A DNA stretch of 64,000 nucleotides. Origin: Kalmusia sp. IMI 367209 (lineage: Eukaryota; Ascomycota; Dothideomycetes; Pleosporales; Didymosphaeriaceae). A program made the position numbers and the translations under genes. The notes under the pieces were generated by a model. The model did no database searches and was not told where the DNA came from. It saw only the letters and a list, made by a program, of their open reading frames with translations. Of this stretch, positions 46,969-58,569 are shown in pieces (the stretch's first letter is position 1; every line of letters begins with the position of its first letter). The stretch spans positions 496,001 to 560,000 of the forward strand of contig JAPEUQ010000006.1 in assembly GCA_027946365.1 (NCBI GenBank), given 5' to 3'.

Positions 46969-47153
46969 AAAAAAGGCAATCCCAAATGTGAGATGTGTAT
47001 ATAGCGAAGTATTCCAACAACACACAGCTGAATTCAAGAATATCCTCTATATTCCCCAATAATCTTATGCTATGAGCCTGCGCTATCAATGGTGAGCAAG
47101 ACATTATATGTGCATGCTCTAAGCCTTGTGTAGTCTGGACACCATCTGTTGAC

Positions 47154-47489
47154 ATGACTCAGACAAGTCCCACATCAACCGTCACTTCATCATTCATAAC
47201 AAATTTTCCATCAGAACCATGCACGACCATCACTAGTCCCTCAACGCCCAGCACCAGTACTAAAGCGGGCATTGGTATTAGTATTTGCCTCGGCGCTATA
47301 CTCCTCAGTGAGCTTCCACTTTTTCTCTTCGTACGGTGGAGGTGCAGCGATCAAGCGCACGGGTCCGAGTTGGAAGGAAGACCAGGATATGGGATGGAAG
47401 ATCAGGATAAAGACCATAGTCGATGGAGGTGGTTCTTAGGGCGCAGATGGAGAATTGAATCAAAGCAAAGAACAAACCGACGGAACTAA
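47154..47489 (+). CDS. Small single-span membrane protein, Ser/Thr-rich ectodomain (111 aa)
   Basis: The translation has a Ser/Thr/Pro-rich N-terminus (TSPTSTVTSSFI, SPSTPSTSTK), one transmembrane helix (AGIGISICLGAILLSELPLFLF) and a basic, Arg/Trp-rich cytosolic tail. This is the layout of the fungal Mid2-like or WSC-tail type of small membrane proteins; it lacks any catalytic domain and its start lacks a signal peptide. It follows the second UstYa-family gene by 185 bp. It may be a true small gene or a truncated one. Function unknown. Confidence 0.5.
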   Translation: MTQTSPTSTVTSSFITNFPSEPCTTITSPSTPSTSTKAGIGISICLGAILLSELPLFLFVRWRCSDQAHGSELEGRPGYGMEDQDKDHSRWRWFLGRRWRIESKQRTNRRN

Positions 47490-47608
47490 AATTAGGGGCT
47501 ATGAGTGTGATGCCTGGTCCGCCGCAAGAGTTGGAGGCTATCTAGTGCGTTGTTCTACTAGTTCGGCGCGGCATCGTCCAAAACCCTGCCACCAATTTCT
47601 TCGTTGCC

Positions 47609-49729
47609 CTACGTTTCCAACGGCCAACTCCTCCACACGTCCCTCCAATCCTCATCCTCCCTATGCGGCCAAAGATGTCTGAATACAAGCGAAGCCCCAC
47701 GTTCCTCACGCTGATTATCCCCCTTCTCTTTTGATCGCTGGTAACTCTCCCTCGACCTCTTGTCCCGGAACTCGCGCCCCTCCTTGCTCAACTCCACGAT
47801 GTTGACATCATCATTACCATTCTCGATCCTAGAAACATGATATGCCCGTGAAACATGGGATACTATTTCCGTGAGGCCACCAGATGGAGAATTATCAAGC
47901 ATGCTTCCACCGAAGGTTTTGAGCTCCATGCTTTTTAGACTACTCTTATTGCGCGTGCAATTGACAACGGACCATATTTGGCGGGCTAGTGTTTCGTCCA
48001 GTGCGGAGTTAATAATGGCGCGTTTCAGATACTTCATATACCCGTTGTACGATTCCGGCATGGAGCCTTCGTGTGTTTGCGTGTCTATGTCGTAGGCGTC
48101 GAACCACGTCTCAGGGCGCTGTTCCCACTCGCTTGTATCCGTGCAGTCGAGCCTCAGCTGCAAGCGTTCTAGATTTTTGAAAGCGCCTTTTTTGGGATTA
48201 GTACTATAAGATATATTGTAGTGAAGGTTAGGACACTGCTTGTGGAGTACATACCTATTGCTTCGTAGCATCTCGTCTCTGTTTGATCGCCCATTGACCG
48301 CTTCAATAACAACAACATCCTCGTCAGCCTTGGACATCCTGCTGCTAGTACGCCTATGTCCTTTGCAGTGATGCGCATTGGCTTTGGCATAATATATAGG
48401 TCTGCATATGGGATCAATGACAAACCCTGTAAAGTACTACCATGCCTGTCCGCAATGATGACTAGAAGTTGGCTATGCAACGTGCCGAAAAGATTGAGGA
48501 TTTTCAAGGGATTGAGGACAGCAAAAAGGTTTTCGACTGTTGGGTACCATCTTGAAAAGTCATCGCTGTCAGCTCTAGGTTGTAGGCTCATCGTGAGGCT
48601 GGTGATGGACGGAAACGTGCCGGAGATGGAGAGGTGGTGAAGGACAGACGGAGATCCAATAGAGCAAGCGAGAACTTCTAGAGATGAGAAGTCAGCCACT
48701 GCTTCCCACCTCGCCAATCTCTGAAGGGTGAGCTCGTCGTTGTGGCCTGTGAAACCTAAGGTCTCAAGCTTGGCCTTTGCCCTGTTTTGAGACCTGCTCT
48801 CATCGATAGGCGGTATGAAGCCTTTCCACGGTTTGAGCGGTCTTTCTTTTGCTTGATACAGCTTGATCGAAACAGCCGGGCTGCATCCTAGCATTCTAAC
48901 GTGCTTAATATTTGGTGCTAGCGCAACGGTATGTAGAGCAGCGGCTCCATTGTGGTCCTCTACGCCATCGGTGTCTCGGTACATGTACATGATGCTGAGA
49001 GCATGTAAATTGGTTGATATAGCTAAGGAACGCTCGTCCGGGTCCGTGACATTGTTGTGAAGACTCTTGTACCTAAAGTCTCTTAAATGCACTCTACATT
49101 TCGGATAATGCTCCGCCACCGTCGCCACGAGGTCTGGAGGCATCCGTGTTTGCAGTTGAATAACAATGTCGGAAAGGTTCTTGAATTGAGCAATGAGGGT
49201 GATGATTGGCTCCCATGTCTGACGCAATACTTCACGATCCTCTTCAGGATCGGATATATGGATGCCACGTTCCTCTTCACGATCAGTTGTAAAAATGTCA
49301 TTAAATACGGGGGTTATAGGCTCGTGAAGCGAGAAATCTGGAGGTAAGGGTCCAAAATTGGTCGTAATGGCATCGGCTTTGTCCCCCTTTGCTATCCATT
49401 GCAATATTTTGGTGGTCAGATAAACATATCTAGTCTCAGGCAGTTGGTAAGCGTTGTAAGTCATACTAGGAGCGACCACGGAGTACACACCTAGCATGTT
49501 CCAGATACTTTCTCGCAAACTCATTCTCCATCAATTTCTTTGCATCCTCTTTTATTGCCTCTTTCGAGACCACGACCAACGCGAGGCCCCTGTACACGAA
49601 TGGTTCGGCTACAGCGCGCCAGGCCTTGGACACTTGCCATAGCGAGCGCACTAATTCAATGCTCTCATGGTATAGTGCTTCGCAGATTAAACGTTTAGCA
49701 TCTTCTGGTAAATTTTGTAGAGTAGCCAT
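47609..49729 (-). CDS. F-box-like protein with irregular leucine-rich region
   Basis: The product is a predicted substrate adaptor of the fungal F-box kind. It begins with an F-box-like helix pair (LQNLPEDAKRLICEALYHES then LWQVSKAWRAVAEPFVYRGL) and continues with irregular leucine-rich segments (LHALSIMYMY, LAPNIKHVRMLG, FSSLEVLACSIGSPSVLHHL, ITSLTMSLQP, LKILNLFGTLHSQL). I infer three exons. The first ends at LEHAR near 49488, with an intron of about 62 nt. The second ends at CYEAIG near 48249; an intron of about 68 nt then joins it to AFKNLERLQLRLD. An in-frame ATG 12 bases upstream (49741) is equally possible. The C-terminus is charged (RDKRSRESYQRSKEKGD). No link to the RiPP-like genes is evident. 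Confidence 0.78.
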
Positions 49730-49902
49730 ATCAAGCTTCATGTAACATTGTGGCGCGGTAGCGATGGTGGCAGCGAGCATAGATGCCTGATGGAATGCGC
49801 GGCTAAACCTGCAGCCAAGAAGCATGTGGGGGCCAGGCCGTGTAGAATTGCCAGTCAACGCGTGACGCGCTACGCGTTCATTGAAATCCTTCCTTCTGCA
49901 AG

Positions 49903-50550
49903 TTGATACCTCCATCCAGTCTCTTCTTCCCTTGCTTCATTCGCGCTTTCCAAAGTAGCCGCGCGCCTCCGATATCTCCCATCGTCCGAACCCACACCAG
50001 CAAAACACATCCCCAGACGCCCTACTCATGCCCAACTAGCACCATATCCCAGTACAGCCTATTCCAATTCAACTCCGGCAATGAACATGTGGAGCCCACA
50101 GCTCCCAACGTCCAACGCACTCGTACCGACCCGTATAATCACTATCTTTTCCGTACGGGCAAATACTATGGGCTGACGCCAAAAGCCGTCCACGCAAAAG
50201 ACGCACAATACCTAGTCTGGATGAAGCGCACGAAGTATCACGGTCTAGCCAAAACTCACATCGTACGTCGACTACTAGACCAGTGGATCGCGACCGAAGG
50301 CATTGCCGAGAAGTGGACCCCTCCGCCGCTCTACGAGTCACCTGCAAAGTTCAAGTCTCGGTCGCCCGACGGTGGATCAAGTTACATCTATGTCTCTGGC
50401 GCATTTATCAAGAAGGTTTTCAAAGTGACACCAGAAGAGATGGAGGAGGCGGGCGCATTCTGCTATCAGAAGGGGAACGCGAAGAATAAGAAGTTCGCGC
50501 TGTATCATGTGTACGTACGCGATAGCGGAGAGAGGGATGTCGCTCGCTGA
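49903..50550 (+). CDS. Uncharacterised protein, exonuclease-X-C-terminal-like fold possible
   Basis: An open frame of about 215 codons without an ATG at its head; the first in-frame ATG is at about 50221, so the true start probably lies in a missed exon or the gene is broken. The segment YLFRTGKYYGLTPKAVHAKD then YLVWMKRTKY resembles the short DNA/RNA-binding motif of ExoX-like C-terminal domains (FGKYKGxxxxxVPxxYLxWL); I offer this tentatively. Right after the stop, another frame continues as convincing protein (LAEADEAVDKEVARMLTKAS), so the 3' end may be mis-framed too. Treat the borders as unsafe. Confidence 0.45.
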   Translation: MIPPSSLFFPCFIRAFQSSRAPPISPIVRTHTSKTHPQTPYSCPTSTISQYSLFQFNSGNEHVEPTAPNVQRTRTDPYNHYLFRTGKYYGLTPKAVHAKDAQYLVWMKRTKYHGLAKTHIVRRLLDQWIATEGIAEKWTPPPLYESPAKFKSRSPDGGSSYIYVSGAFIKKVFKVTPEEMEEAGAFCYQKGNAKNKKFALYHVYVRDSGERDVAR

Positions 50551-50799
50551 AGCCGATGAGGCGGTCGACAAGGAGGTGGCGCGCATGCTGACGAAGGCGT
50601 CAGCTTGGAATAAGAGAATGGTTTGCGAGGGACATGCGGGATGTGAGTGCATCCACTGCTGATGATGAAGTGGTGGAATTCACACTGAGGAGGTGCCTTT
50701 TCAATTTGGTTTGCGGACTGTACATAGATTCTCTCGCGTTGATACCCTTTTCGTAGCGCACTGATTATTTAGGGTTCTTTTCTCTTTGAAACCCTTTGT

Positions 50800-51450
50800 A
50801 TGGGCGCAAGAGGACATGTGCTCTCTTACAGTTCCCAAGCCTCTGTCTTCACCCAACTTTACAAAAAATGGGGACGCATAGATGCTCTACTCGCTAATGC
50901 GGGTCACTCGGATCGCGGTTCGATTTATATCTTGGATCATCGAGGAAAAGAGGATATACCGCCGGAGCCTGGGCTCATATTAATCGATGTCTGTTATAAG
51001 AGTGTGTTGTATGGTGTGCAGTTGGCAATCCATTTCATGAGGAAGAACGAGGTGCCTAGAGAGAAGACACTAGCGACATCCAGCATCGGGGGGTTGCATC
51101 ATCATCATCAGACGTTTCCGGAGTATCGCGGGGCCAAAGCAGCGGTAAGTGGTCGAAGGATTACGAAAGGGTATCTGAAGCTGATCTGATAGATAAACTA
51201 ATCTGTGCGAACTGTGGCTCCTGTACTGCGACTCGTAAGATGCTCCTCGATGCACCTCGTTTCATGTGCCGGATGCTGTTTGGTTCCAGAAGAGAACATC
51301 GACATCAATGCAGTGCTCCCTAGTATTGTCATCACAGGCGCGGTACCGCAAGCTTCTATCGACGCGACTACTCCGGAACAGTACGCGATCCGAGTGTTGC
51401 CGAAGTATTGCCACTACAATAATGTAGCATCACACCGGTCTAGACAGTAG
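50800..51450 (+). pseudogene. Remnant of a short-chain dehydrogenase
   Basis: The translation enters an SDR in the middle: KKWGRIDALLANAG, then SVLYGVQLAIHFM, LATSSIGGL and YRGAKAA, but the N-terminal cofactor motif GxxxGxG is missing upstream. After KAA a GTAAGT donor is present, and later pieces (VRTVAPVLRL; ENIDINAVLPSIVITGA) belong to the C-terminal part, yet a TAA falls in the second piece's frame near 51195. It resembles the 15-hydroxyprostaglandin-dehydrogenase-like fungal SDRs. It is probably dead. Confidence 0.65.
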
Positions 51451-52260
51451 TAGAAGCATATAGATTGTGCCTGCAATGTCCTTTGATAACCGGCCAGTTG
51501 GTTGAGTGCTCAACGAATAAGCATTTCTTTCTCCGGAGCCTGAAATGGCGAATGGAGCGGTGACGAAGCGGGCGTGTACTGTGTGAGAGCCTCTATTTGA
51601 AAAGAAACACCATGAGCGATCGGTATTAGAAGGCGCGATTCCTTGAACATGACCAATACAAAAGATAATCCAAAACCAGTAGAAGCTAGCTGGAAATTAC
51701 GATAACGAATGAAACAAGCCTAAGATTCTGGTTTACGGCCTAATAGTTAGGCGGTCAAAACCTATGAAACAATCTTCTTTGTACAAAGCTCGTATAATTT
51801 GTCCAATTTACCAATGCGCTGCGCATTGCTATTCGAAGGGTGCGCAACAGCGTACTCGTGCTCGAGTTCTCGATCAAGATCTAGTTGCCAGTAAGGGTTC
51901 GTATATTTGGGTTCCAATCCATAGATATGGCTGGATGTTACAATAGCATGTCAGAGTCACGAGCTGGTTCAACGTTTAAGAATTTGAAAGTAACGCTTAT
52001 ATTAATCTGTACGGCTGAGGCAATGATAACTCTGGTTTTAGCCTGTACTATGCGTGCACGGAAGTCGCTGTAACCAAACTAGGATCCCGACACAATTGTT
52101 GATAAGTTTCTGCAACCATGGAAATTGCCTTTAATAATTGGAAAAACCAGTTGCTGTCACGTTACAGTACACTGTCGACAATGTCTACCTCCAAAAGTAA
52201 TGCGTCAAGCATTGGGAGCGCACCCATTGAAAACCACCACGACAAACAGTAAACCACAAA
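51451..52260. other. Intergenic
   Basis: No supported gene in about 800 bp. It includes the promoter of the beta-propeller gene. Confidence 0.45.
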
Positions 52261-53340
52261 ATGTATCTCACCTTTATCACAATAATTGTGCTCTCCCTCA
52301 CTCCTTCTCTGTCCGCCACCACGGTGGCCTCACAACCTATCACAGACTCCCAAGGCTCCCTATACATAGTCGATCGAGGGTACAATCGCTATTTGGAGCC
52401 AGTGACACCGCGGTCATATAATCAACTCCGTCGCATCAACACTGACGGTACCAACAACACTGTTCTCGCTAATTTCTTCTCTGAACATGTATGGGTCCCT
52501 CCAAACCCGACCGCCTTTACGTATAGTCCTGTTCACCGCCACTTCTACATCGCGACCAGCGAAGGCATTGTTCGCACCGAGTTCGACGGTTCAAACGCCA
52601 CGACAGTAATCGAAGAAGGCGGTGCCACTGCGCTAGTTATAGATGGGGAGAAGCTGTGGTGGGGCGCACCGAGCATAGGTCTCATAAAACGAGCGGATCT
52701 GGACGGGAAAGGTGTGGAGACCTTCTTGAACATCTCCCAAGGATTGAGGTATGACTATAACATTGGTCTAACGACGGCACTGAGCGACACTACTGGCCTT
52801 GCGATTGATTCTGAGGAAGGCTTTGTTTACTGGGGCGCGAGCAGTTTGCCGCCCGATGATGCCTTCCATCTGCCGCACCTCGGGTCTATACGACGTGCGC
52901 CGCTTATCGCGAACACTACCGCTGTCGAAATACTAGCTGAAGATATCTACTTGCCTGGTACGCTGCGCCTTTTTGGGAATACATTATACTGGGCAGAGCT
53001 GGCTAGGTACCGACCGGGGTCGACTTCGCTGCGGCGGGCAATCGTTCCGGGAAAATCGCCTCTAAGACCCGGAGACTTGCATATCGAGACTCTACTAGAC
53101 TCTGGGACCTCGAATGTGTTTCCAAAGAACTTGATCGGGGTTACCGGGTTTACAATTGATGACATGGAAGGAAGGATATGGGCCGTCGTGGAGACGGGGC
53201 CGCCTGATCAAGGGAGCGAAAAATGGGGAGTCTTGCTACAGAGCGATGTAGATGGCGGGAATTGGAAGGTACTGGAACAGAACGTCACGCAAATTGGCAT
53301 GCCGGTTGGTGTTGAATTCGCGGCGACCGAGGGCGCCTAG
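52261..53340 (+). CDS. Secreted beta-propeller (YWTD/NHL-like) protein (359 aa)
   Basis: A single-exon gene for a secreted protein: signal peptide MYLTFITIIVLSLTPSLSA, then repeated blades of about 45-50 residues. Typical blade edges are HFYIATSEGIVRTEFDGSN, KLWWGAPSIGLIKRADLDGK, GFVYWGASSLPP followed by LGSIRRAPLI, and TLYWAELARYRPGSTSLRRA, close to the YWTD (LDL-receptor type) pattern with a Trp/Tyr strand followed by an I/L-x-R-x-x-L-D-G turn. Several N-glycosylation sequons support secretion. Fungal proteins of this kind are mostly uncharacterised; some resemble lactonases or SMP-30, but no metal-binding set is obvious here. Neighbours give no functional clue. Confidence 0.83.
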   Translation: MYLTFITIIVLSLTPSLSATTVASQPITDSQGSLYIVDRGYNRYLEPVTPRSYNQLRRINTDGTNNTVLANFFSEHVWVPPNPTAFTYSPVHRHFYIATSEGIVRTEFDGSNATTVIEEGGATALVIDGEKLWWGAPSIGLIKRADLDGKGVETFLNISQGLRYDYNIGLTTALSDTTGLAIDSEEGFVYWGASSLPPDDAFHLPHLGSIRRAPLIANTTAVEILAEDIYLPGTLRLFGNTLYWAELARYRPGSTSLRRAIVPGKSPLRPGDLHIETLLDSGTSNVFPKNLIGVTGFTIDDMEGRIWAVVETGPPDQGSEKWGVLLQSDVDGGNWKVLEQNVTQIGMPVGVEFAATEGA

Positions 53341-54044
53341 GACAGATGTCAAGAACGATGATACCATTTAGTGCTGGTACTAAGAAGGTTAGAAACTTAG
53401 GATCCACCGAATGTAGATCAGGGTCCTGCATAAGGCCTCGAACGTGCTGTGGCTTATTGACGCGACCGTGCCTCGTGTAATAAGGTTCTAGTTGTAGTAG
53501 TTGGTTGAAATCAGAATCGCGGCAACGATAAGTTTTTCGCATCGCGGATCAAAGTAGACCAAGATATCAACGAATTTAAATCATGAAACTTTTTGATATG
53601 TGGGGATCAGGATTGAAGCTGTGTTGCGACTCTGAATATAGACCCTAGGGATGGAGTGATCTATTGGGATCTATACGTGGGGTAGAAAACAGTGAACACT
53701 CCGAGTTGGAAGGCTCGAAATGTGCCTCTCTAAACCACAATTGCGACTGCCGACGTTGATCTGGGCAATAATCGCACCCGGAACACCTTAGGCTAGGCGT
53801 GAAGCCTTGGATTGGTCCGTACCCCACGAAGTCACACCCCGGAGTTATGTCCCCGCACGCCACGCGGGATTCACCCTTGCAAAAGCTGGAGCATGTGGTA
53901 CTCCCCACATTTTAGTGCGCTCCCGCGCCCTGCAATCTAGATCCATCCCAAAATCATTTTTGTTCTGTAGGATCCTCGATTTAACATATTGAGAGTGTGC
54001 CATTCATTGCACAGTACCAATCGCACGGAAACGAGATCGTAACC
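53341..54044. other. Intergenic
   Basis: No supported gene. It includes the 5' region of the MFS transporter; an in-frame ATG at 53997 would extend that protein by 16 residues. Confidence 0.45.
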
Positions 54045-55831
54045 ATGCCCCTGGGTATACTTGATGACAACAAGCTCGAACACGTCCCCGGTACAGCTCC
54101 CCTAAGCGAATTAGGCCGGCTGGACCTGGAAGTAGCGACTGGTGTTGACCGTGGCCTTCTCAAACACGATGCGACCGGCAAGATCGTTCTAGTGCCACAA
54201 CCCTCCGACTCCCCCAACGATCCGTACAATTGGCCGAGATGGAAAAAGGAAATGTTCACGATAGTAATCGCTTATGGTTGCGGGTGTGTAGGAGGTGAGA
54301 CATTTCCTTCGGCGAACAAACTTCCACTGACAATCATGCAGCTGTCGGACCTTTGCTAACACCAGCGTTTGTGCCGCTCGCTGAACAGTTTGGCGTACCA
54401 CTCCAACGTTTCACCCTAGGTAAGGATGACTATCAAGTACAGCGAGCATACGCTAACGATCCTCTCTAGGCTGCAACGGAGCCTGCATTGTCGCTATCGC
54501 CGCTGGCAGTCTTATCTGCAACACGTTGGCTGTTAAGGTCGGCAAGCGGCCGGTTTACCTTTTGACCACTCTTGGGCTGGCCGTCTCATGTTTCTGGGCC
54601 GCGGAAGTCACAAGCTTTGCCTCGCTGGCCGGCGCGAGAACCATTCAAGGGTTTTGCATGGCTCCTTTCGAAGCTTTGATTCCCGCTTCAGTTGCAGACA
54701 TCTGGCATGTCCATGAACGTGGGCTAAGAATGGCGATCTTCAATCTTGGTGTGCTCGGTGGTATTAACCTTGCAGGACCAATCGCCGGCTCTGTCATACA
54801 GCAAGGCTCTTATCGCATAGCTATGCATGGCATGGGCGGGGCTTTTGTACTGATGCTCCTGCTTGTGATATTCTTTATGCCCGAATCGGCTTTCACTCGA
54901 CACGGTGCACTCAATATCGACACTAGCGACAAGACGGTTGAAGTCGAAGCGTCTGAAAAAGAGAAGGTGGTGCAAATCGAACATCGAACTCCTGCCAGCG
55001 TCGCGTCGGAACCCCGAAAGTCATTCGTTCAAGAACTGACTCCTTGGAGCGGATACTGGGATCACGTTTCCTTTTGGAGAACGCTCCTCCGACCTTTTGT
55101 TCTCATCCTGTCACCGATTGTGATGTGGGCGACGCTTCTGTTCACCATTTGCATCTCCTGGCTCGTCCTGATATCTATAACACTATCGCAAATTTTTTCG
55201 GCACCGCCATACAACTTCTCCGTTAGTGCAGTGGGTGCAACAAACGTTTCATCATTCGTTGCATCTGTATTAGCGACATTAGTTGCTGGATATGTCATTG
55301 ACGGAGTTGCTAAATACATGTCAAAACGCAACAACGGAATCTTTGGTGAGTCATCTTCGTCTAATACATCGAATAACGAATTGCATGGCTGACTTCGCAG
55401 AACCTGAATTCCGACTCCCAGTCATGATCACGTACCTGATCTTCACGGCTACTGGCTTTTTCGCTTGGGGTGAGAGCTTGTACAAGCAGGACCCTTGGCC
55501 AATCCCTGTCATCGTTTGCATGGGATTGATCAACCTCGGCGTCCAACTCGGAACCACATCTGTCGTTACATACGTCAGCGACTGTCACCGTGAACAATCT
55601 GCCGAAGCGTTCGCAATCATGAATTTCATCAAGAATATGTTCGCATTTGGTCTTACGTTCTACGCAAACGACTGGATTGCTGTACAAGGAGTGAGGAATT
55701 GCTTTTTTGTCATTGGAGGCACGACAGTCGCTGTTACGGTTACGACTATTCCTATGTACATCTTTGGTAAGAAAGCGAGAAGCTGGGTATACCGGTATCG
55801 TGTGCTTGATAGGGTGTTGAAGAAAGAGTGA
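54045..55831 (+). CDS. MFS transporter, drug:H+ antiporter-like (DHA1)
   Basis: This is a plasma-membrane exporter with about twelve transmembrane helices. Four exons are joined by introns at about 54292-54342, 54420-54469 and 55346-55401. The N-terminal tail ends in DPYNWPRWKKEMFT, the classic start of fungal polyamine/caffeine-type DHA1 members. Motif A-like (KVGKRPVYLLTTLGL) and motif C-like (LGVLGGINLAGPIAGS) are present, followed by MPESAFTRHG and a long charged central loop with KTVEVEASEKEKVVQIEH. The second half retains FSVSAVGATNV and GYVIDGVAKYMSKRNNGIFG. The gene looks intact. It could export a product of a local pathway, for example the RiPP, but this rests on location only, 7 kb away. 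Confidence 0.9.
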
Positions 55832-56063
55832 CGGTACTCTGCACCATAATTTTAGGCTTACGTGTCAATGTATGCCTACTTGTGGTTGTACGTAGAGAAA
55901 ATGTACGAGTTTACAAGAACTTTCTACTGCTGGCCAATCTCAGCAACGTCATCACCTGCAGAGAACTATTATTTGTATCGTATAATAAATCAAGGCAAGT
56001 GGCCCGAATGATGAGCATTGAGGGGTGTAGCTTCTGAAGCTTGCTATTGAAAAATCTGCGCCA

Positions 56064-57073
56064 GTGATCGTTCGGCTAGGCTCCAGCATCGATGCGAATC
56101 CGAAGCTGAAAACTACGACAGATAATTTTTACTGGAGCGGCTTCCTATGCGTGCCGGGGTTTATCAATGATTTTGGCGTCAAGGACGCTGATGGCAGATA
56201 CCTTCTACCGTCCACGTGGCAGTCAGCAGCATCAGACATACCCACTGCCGGTGTGGCCATTGGATGTCTGGTCACCGGTCTTCTTGGACATAAGTTCGGA
56301 AGAGTCAAAGTGTTTCTTGTCGCCGGTGCCATTGCCCTTGTCGGCGTCCTGATCCAATCGACTGCATTCGGCAATTTCTGGCAACTTATGGCCGGTCGGA
56401 TCATCACTGCCGTGTCCATGGGCGTTATTTGCAAGTGAGTCGCAACTACTCAGGTTTCATTATCTTTCCTAAACTTCGTCACCAGTGCTGTCCCCACGTA
56501 CCAAAGTGAACTCGCGCTAGCGAATATTCGTGGCTCGCTTATTGATGCTTATCAATTCTTTCTTCTTGTCGGCGCTGTCATGGTGTCGGTCGCCAACTAG
56601 AGATTCAAGGACCACACAGAGTAGTGGGCATACCGTGGTACAATCATACTGCAATTTCTTGTTTCCATTGTCATGATATTCGGCGGACTTCTGCTACCAG
56701 AATCTTCTCGATGGCTACTAGGACAAGGCCGAGCAGATGAAGCACGAAGAGTGCTGCAATTTGTAGGAAAGGACAAGCCCGATTCTGTCATCGAAGAATA
56801 GATTGCTTTGAAAACTCGGAGCATCGAAGGAATGGAACTTGTTTCGTCAAGATGGATTGGCACGATTCTGGTTCCAGCCCTGACCTCAAGAACAGCTTCT
56901 CGATTAACCATTACGGAGCGGTGTATGCCACTGCCAAAATCTTGACCCCCAACACTGGCACTGAATATAGCGACCTCGATGATTTTGAAGAGACTTTCTA
57001 CAAGAATGGAGAAATTATAGGTAAAGTTGGAAGAAAGATATCCCCCTACTTGTATGCTTCCTTTATTCCCTAA
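56064..57073 (+). pseudogene. Truncated MFS sugar-transporter pseudogene
   Basis: The frame shows the N-terminal half of a sugar porter: NFYWSGFLCVPGFINDFGV, PTAGVAIGCLVTGLLGHKFGR, NFWQLMAGRIITAVSMG, an intron at about 56434-56485, then VPTYQSELALANIRGSLIDA and YQFFLLVGAVMVS. Three in-frame stops follow: TAG at 56598, 56622 and 56800, between family segments WAYRGT and PESSRWLLGQGRADEA. All three could come from single C-to-T or G-to-A changes (CAG or TGG to TAG). No ATG context is at the front, and helices 7-12 are missing. It is dead. Confidence 0.85.
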
Positions 57074-57319
57074 TGTCTGGTCTTCAACACCACAATATAC
57101 CCATTATCAGTTTAGGCACCATAGGCTGTGCATGGAGTAGAAGTCTATCTTATCTCGCTTAGTTATAGATAGGATATCCGTTACGCACAAAGAAGGGTAG
57201 CAATTCGTCTGTTATAGCTCACTAATGAATATACTCTATTTTTAGCCCCTATCTACTGCATTACACCATGAAAGTGCCTAATTTCCTCACATTAACACCC
57301 AAGCAGGACTATAGCATAC

Positions 57320-58569
57320 TTAAGCTGTCCCAGCAGCCGCCTCCTTGACCGACAACTCACTCACAGCCTTGTCCTTCGAAGTCCCATATGTGTCGGCGTA
57401 GCGTCCCGATATCCATTCGCCCACAGTGACTGGTGGATACTTCGCCCCCTCCTGCGTCTGGTTCGCCTCGAATTGTGTGAAGCACTTTACAAGAAAGTGT
57501 GGGTTGCCAGAGAAGAAAAATGGCACGCTATAGCGCTCTTTCCCAGTCTTATTGATCACACGATGAAGGTTGGACATGTATCGGTCGTTGGTCCAACGCA
57601 TCATCAAGTTCCCGAGATTCACAACCAGCGCGCCTGACGTTGGCTCGACATCGATCCACGACTGAGTCGCGCGATCAAGGACTTGGAGGCCCCCGACTTG
57701 ATCCTGTAGAAGTATGGTGATGGCGCCGAAGTCAGTATGAGCCCCAATACCTTATAGCTAGTCAGGCATAGATTGCACTAGATAAGGAGCGAAACGAAAA
57801 CCTACCTCGTTCTAGCTCGGAAGCGTCTGGCGGCTGCGGGGGATAATGCAGCAATCTTAGTACTGCAATTGGCGTCTCAATATATTGTGAGACCCAGCTA
57901 TCCTCAACACTCAGCGTTGCACAAAGCGTTCTCAAGATATCTTCCGCTAGTTGTCGCATGACTGTGTGATAAGTGTCGATGGTTCTTTTGAAATGTTCAG
58001 GGCTCTTGACATGCCGCGGGTATTTGTTTGGCCCGAGTCCAAACGTTTTCGCAGCGACTTTGGGATGGGATGCAGGAAGATCCAGCCCGAAGTAGTAGCC
58101 CTCTTTCAAATCACCTTTGGTACGCTCTGAACGTGAAAGTGCGACTTTAGTGACCTTGTCTAGTTACATTTGTACATGAATACCTACTCTCGAAATTCTG
58201 TGCGCGAAGACGTTCGTAGCCGCGATTGAAGCCACCGATGTCTGTGGACGTCAGCGTCAGGGCGCAGAATGGAGTCTGAATATATTTAACCTTTGCTATA
58301 TGTCTCCTTGACATCTAATGGGAGTGAAAAAAGCTCTTCGCTGCATGCCAAAATATCTTGTTGCAACGTCTCGGGAATGCCATGGTTCACAAGTTGGAAG
58401 AAACCTGACTGTCGACAAGCTGCTCCAACTTGCTCAACCAGCGCATTACGTTCCTCGATACTATCACTGCGGAATGCTATGACCATATTAGCCAAAGACC
58501 AAGGACTCCCGTGAATTCCTTTTGGGTGAGAAAGTACCCGAGAAGTCGATGACTGGAATCGTCGTAGCC
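57320..58569 (-). CDS. Fe(II)/2-oxoglutarate-dependent oxygenase
   Basis: This is a plant-type (isopenicillin-N-synthase-like) dioxygenase, cytosolic, using Fe(II), O2 and 2-oxoglutarate to hydroxylate, desaturate or rearrange a small molecule. I infer five exons; the start MATTIPVIDFS is followed at once by a 65-nt intron to AFRSDSIEERN. The DIOX_N region holds CRQSGFFQLVNHGI and SLPLDVKETYSK. The iron site is complete: HTD in GIGAHTDFGAITIL and His in SNLHRVINKTG, with the 2-oxoglutarate Arg in RYSVPFF. The last exons join at a GTAG..AAG intron at about 57757-57805. About 340 residues is normal for the family. The neighbour on the right is a broken hydrolase, and another oxygenase of this family lies 4 kb away. 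Confidence 0.91.
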
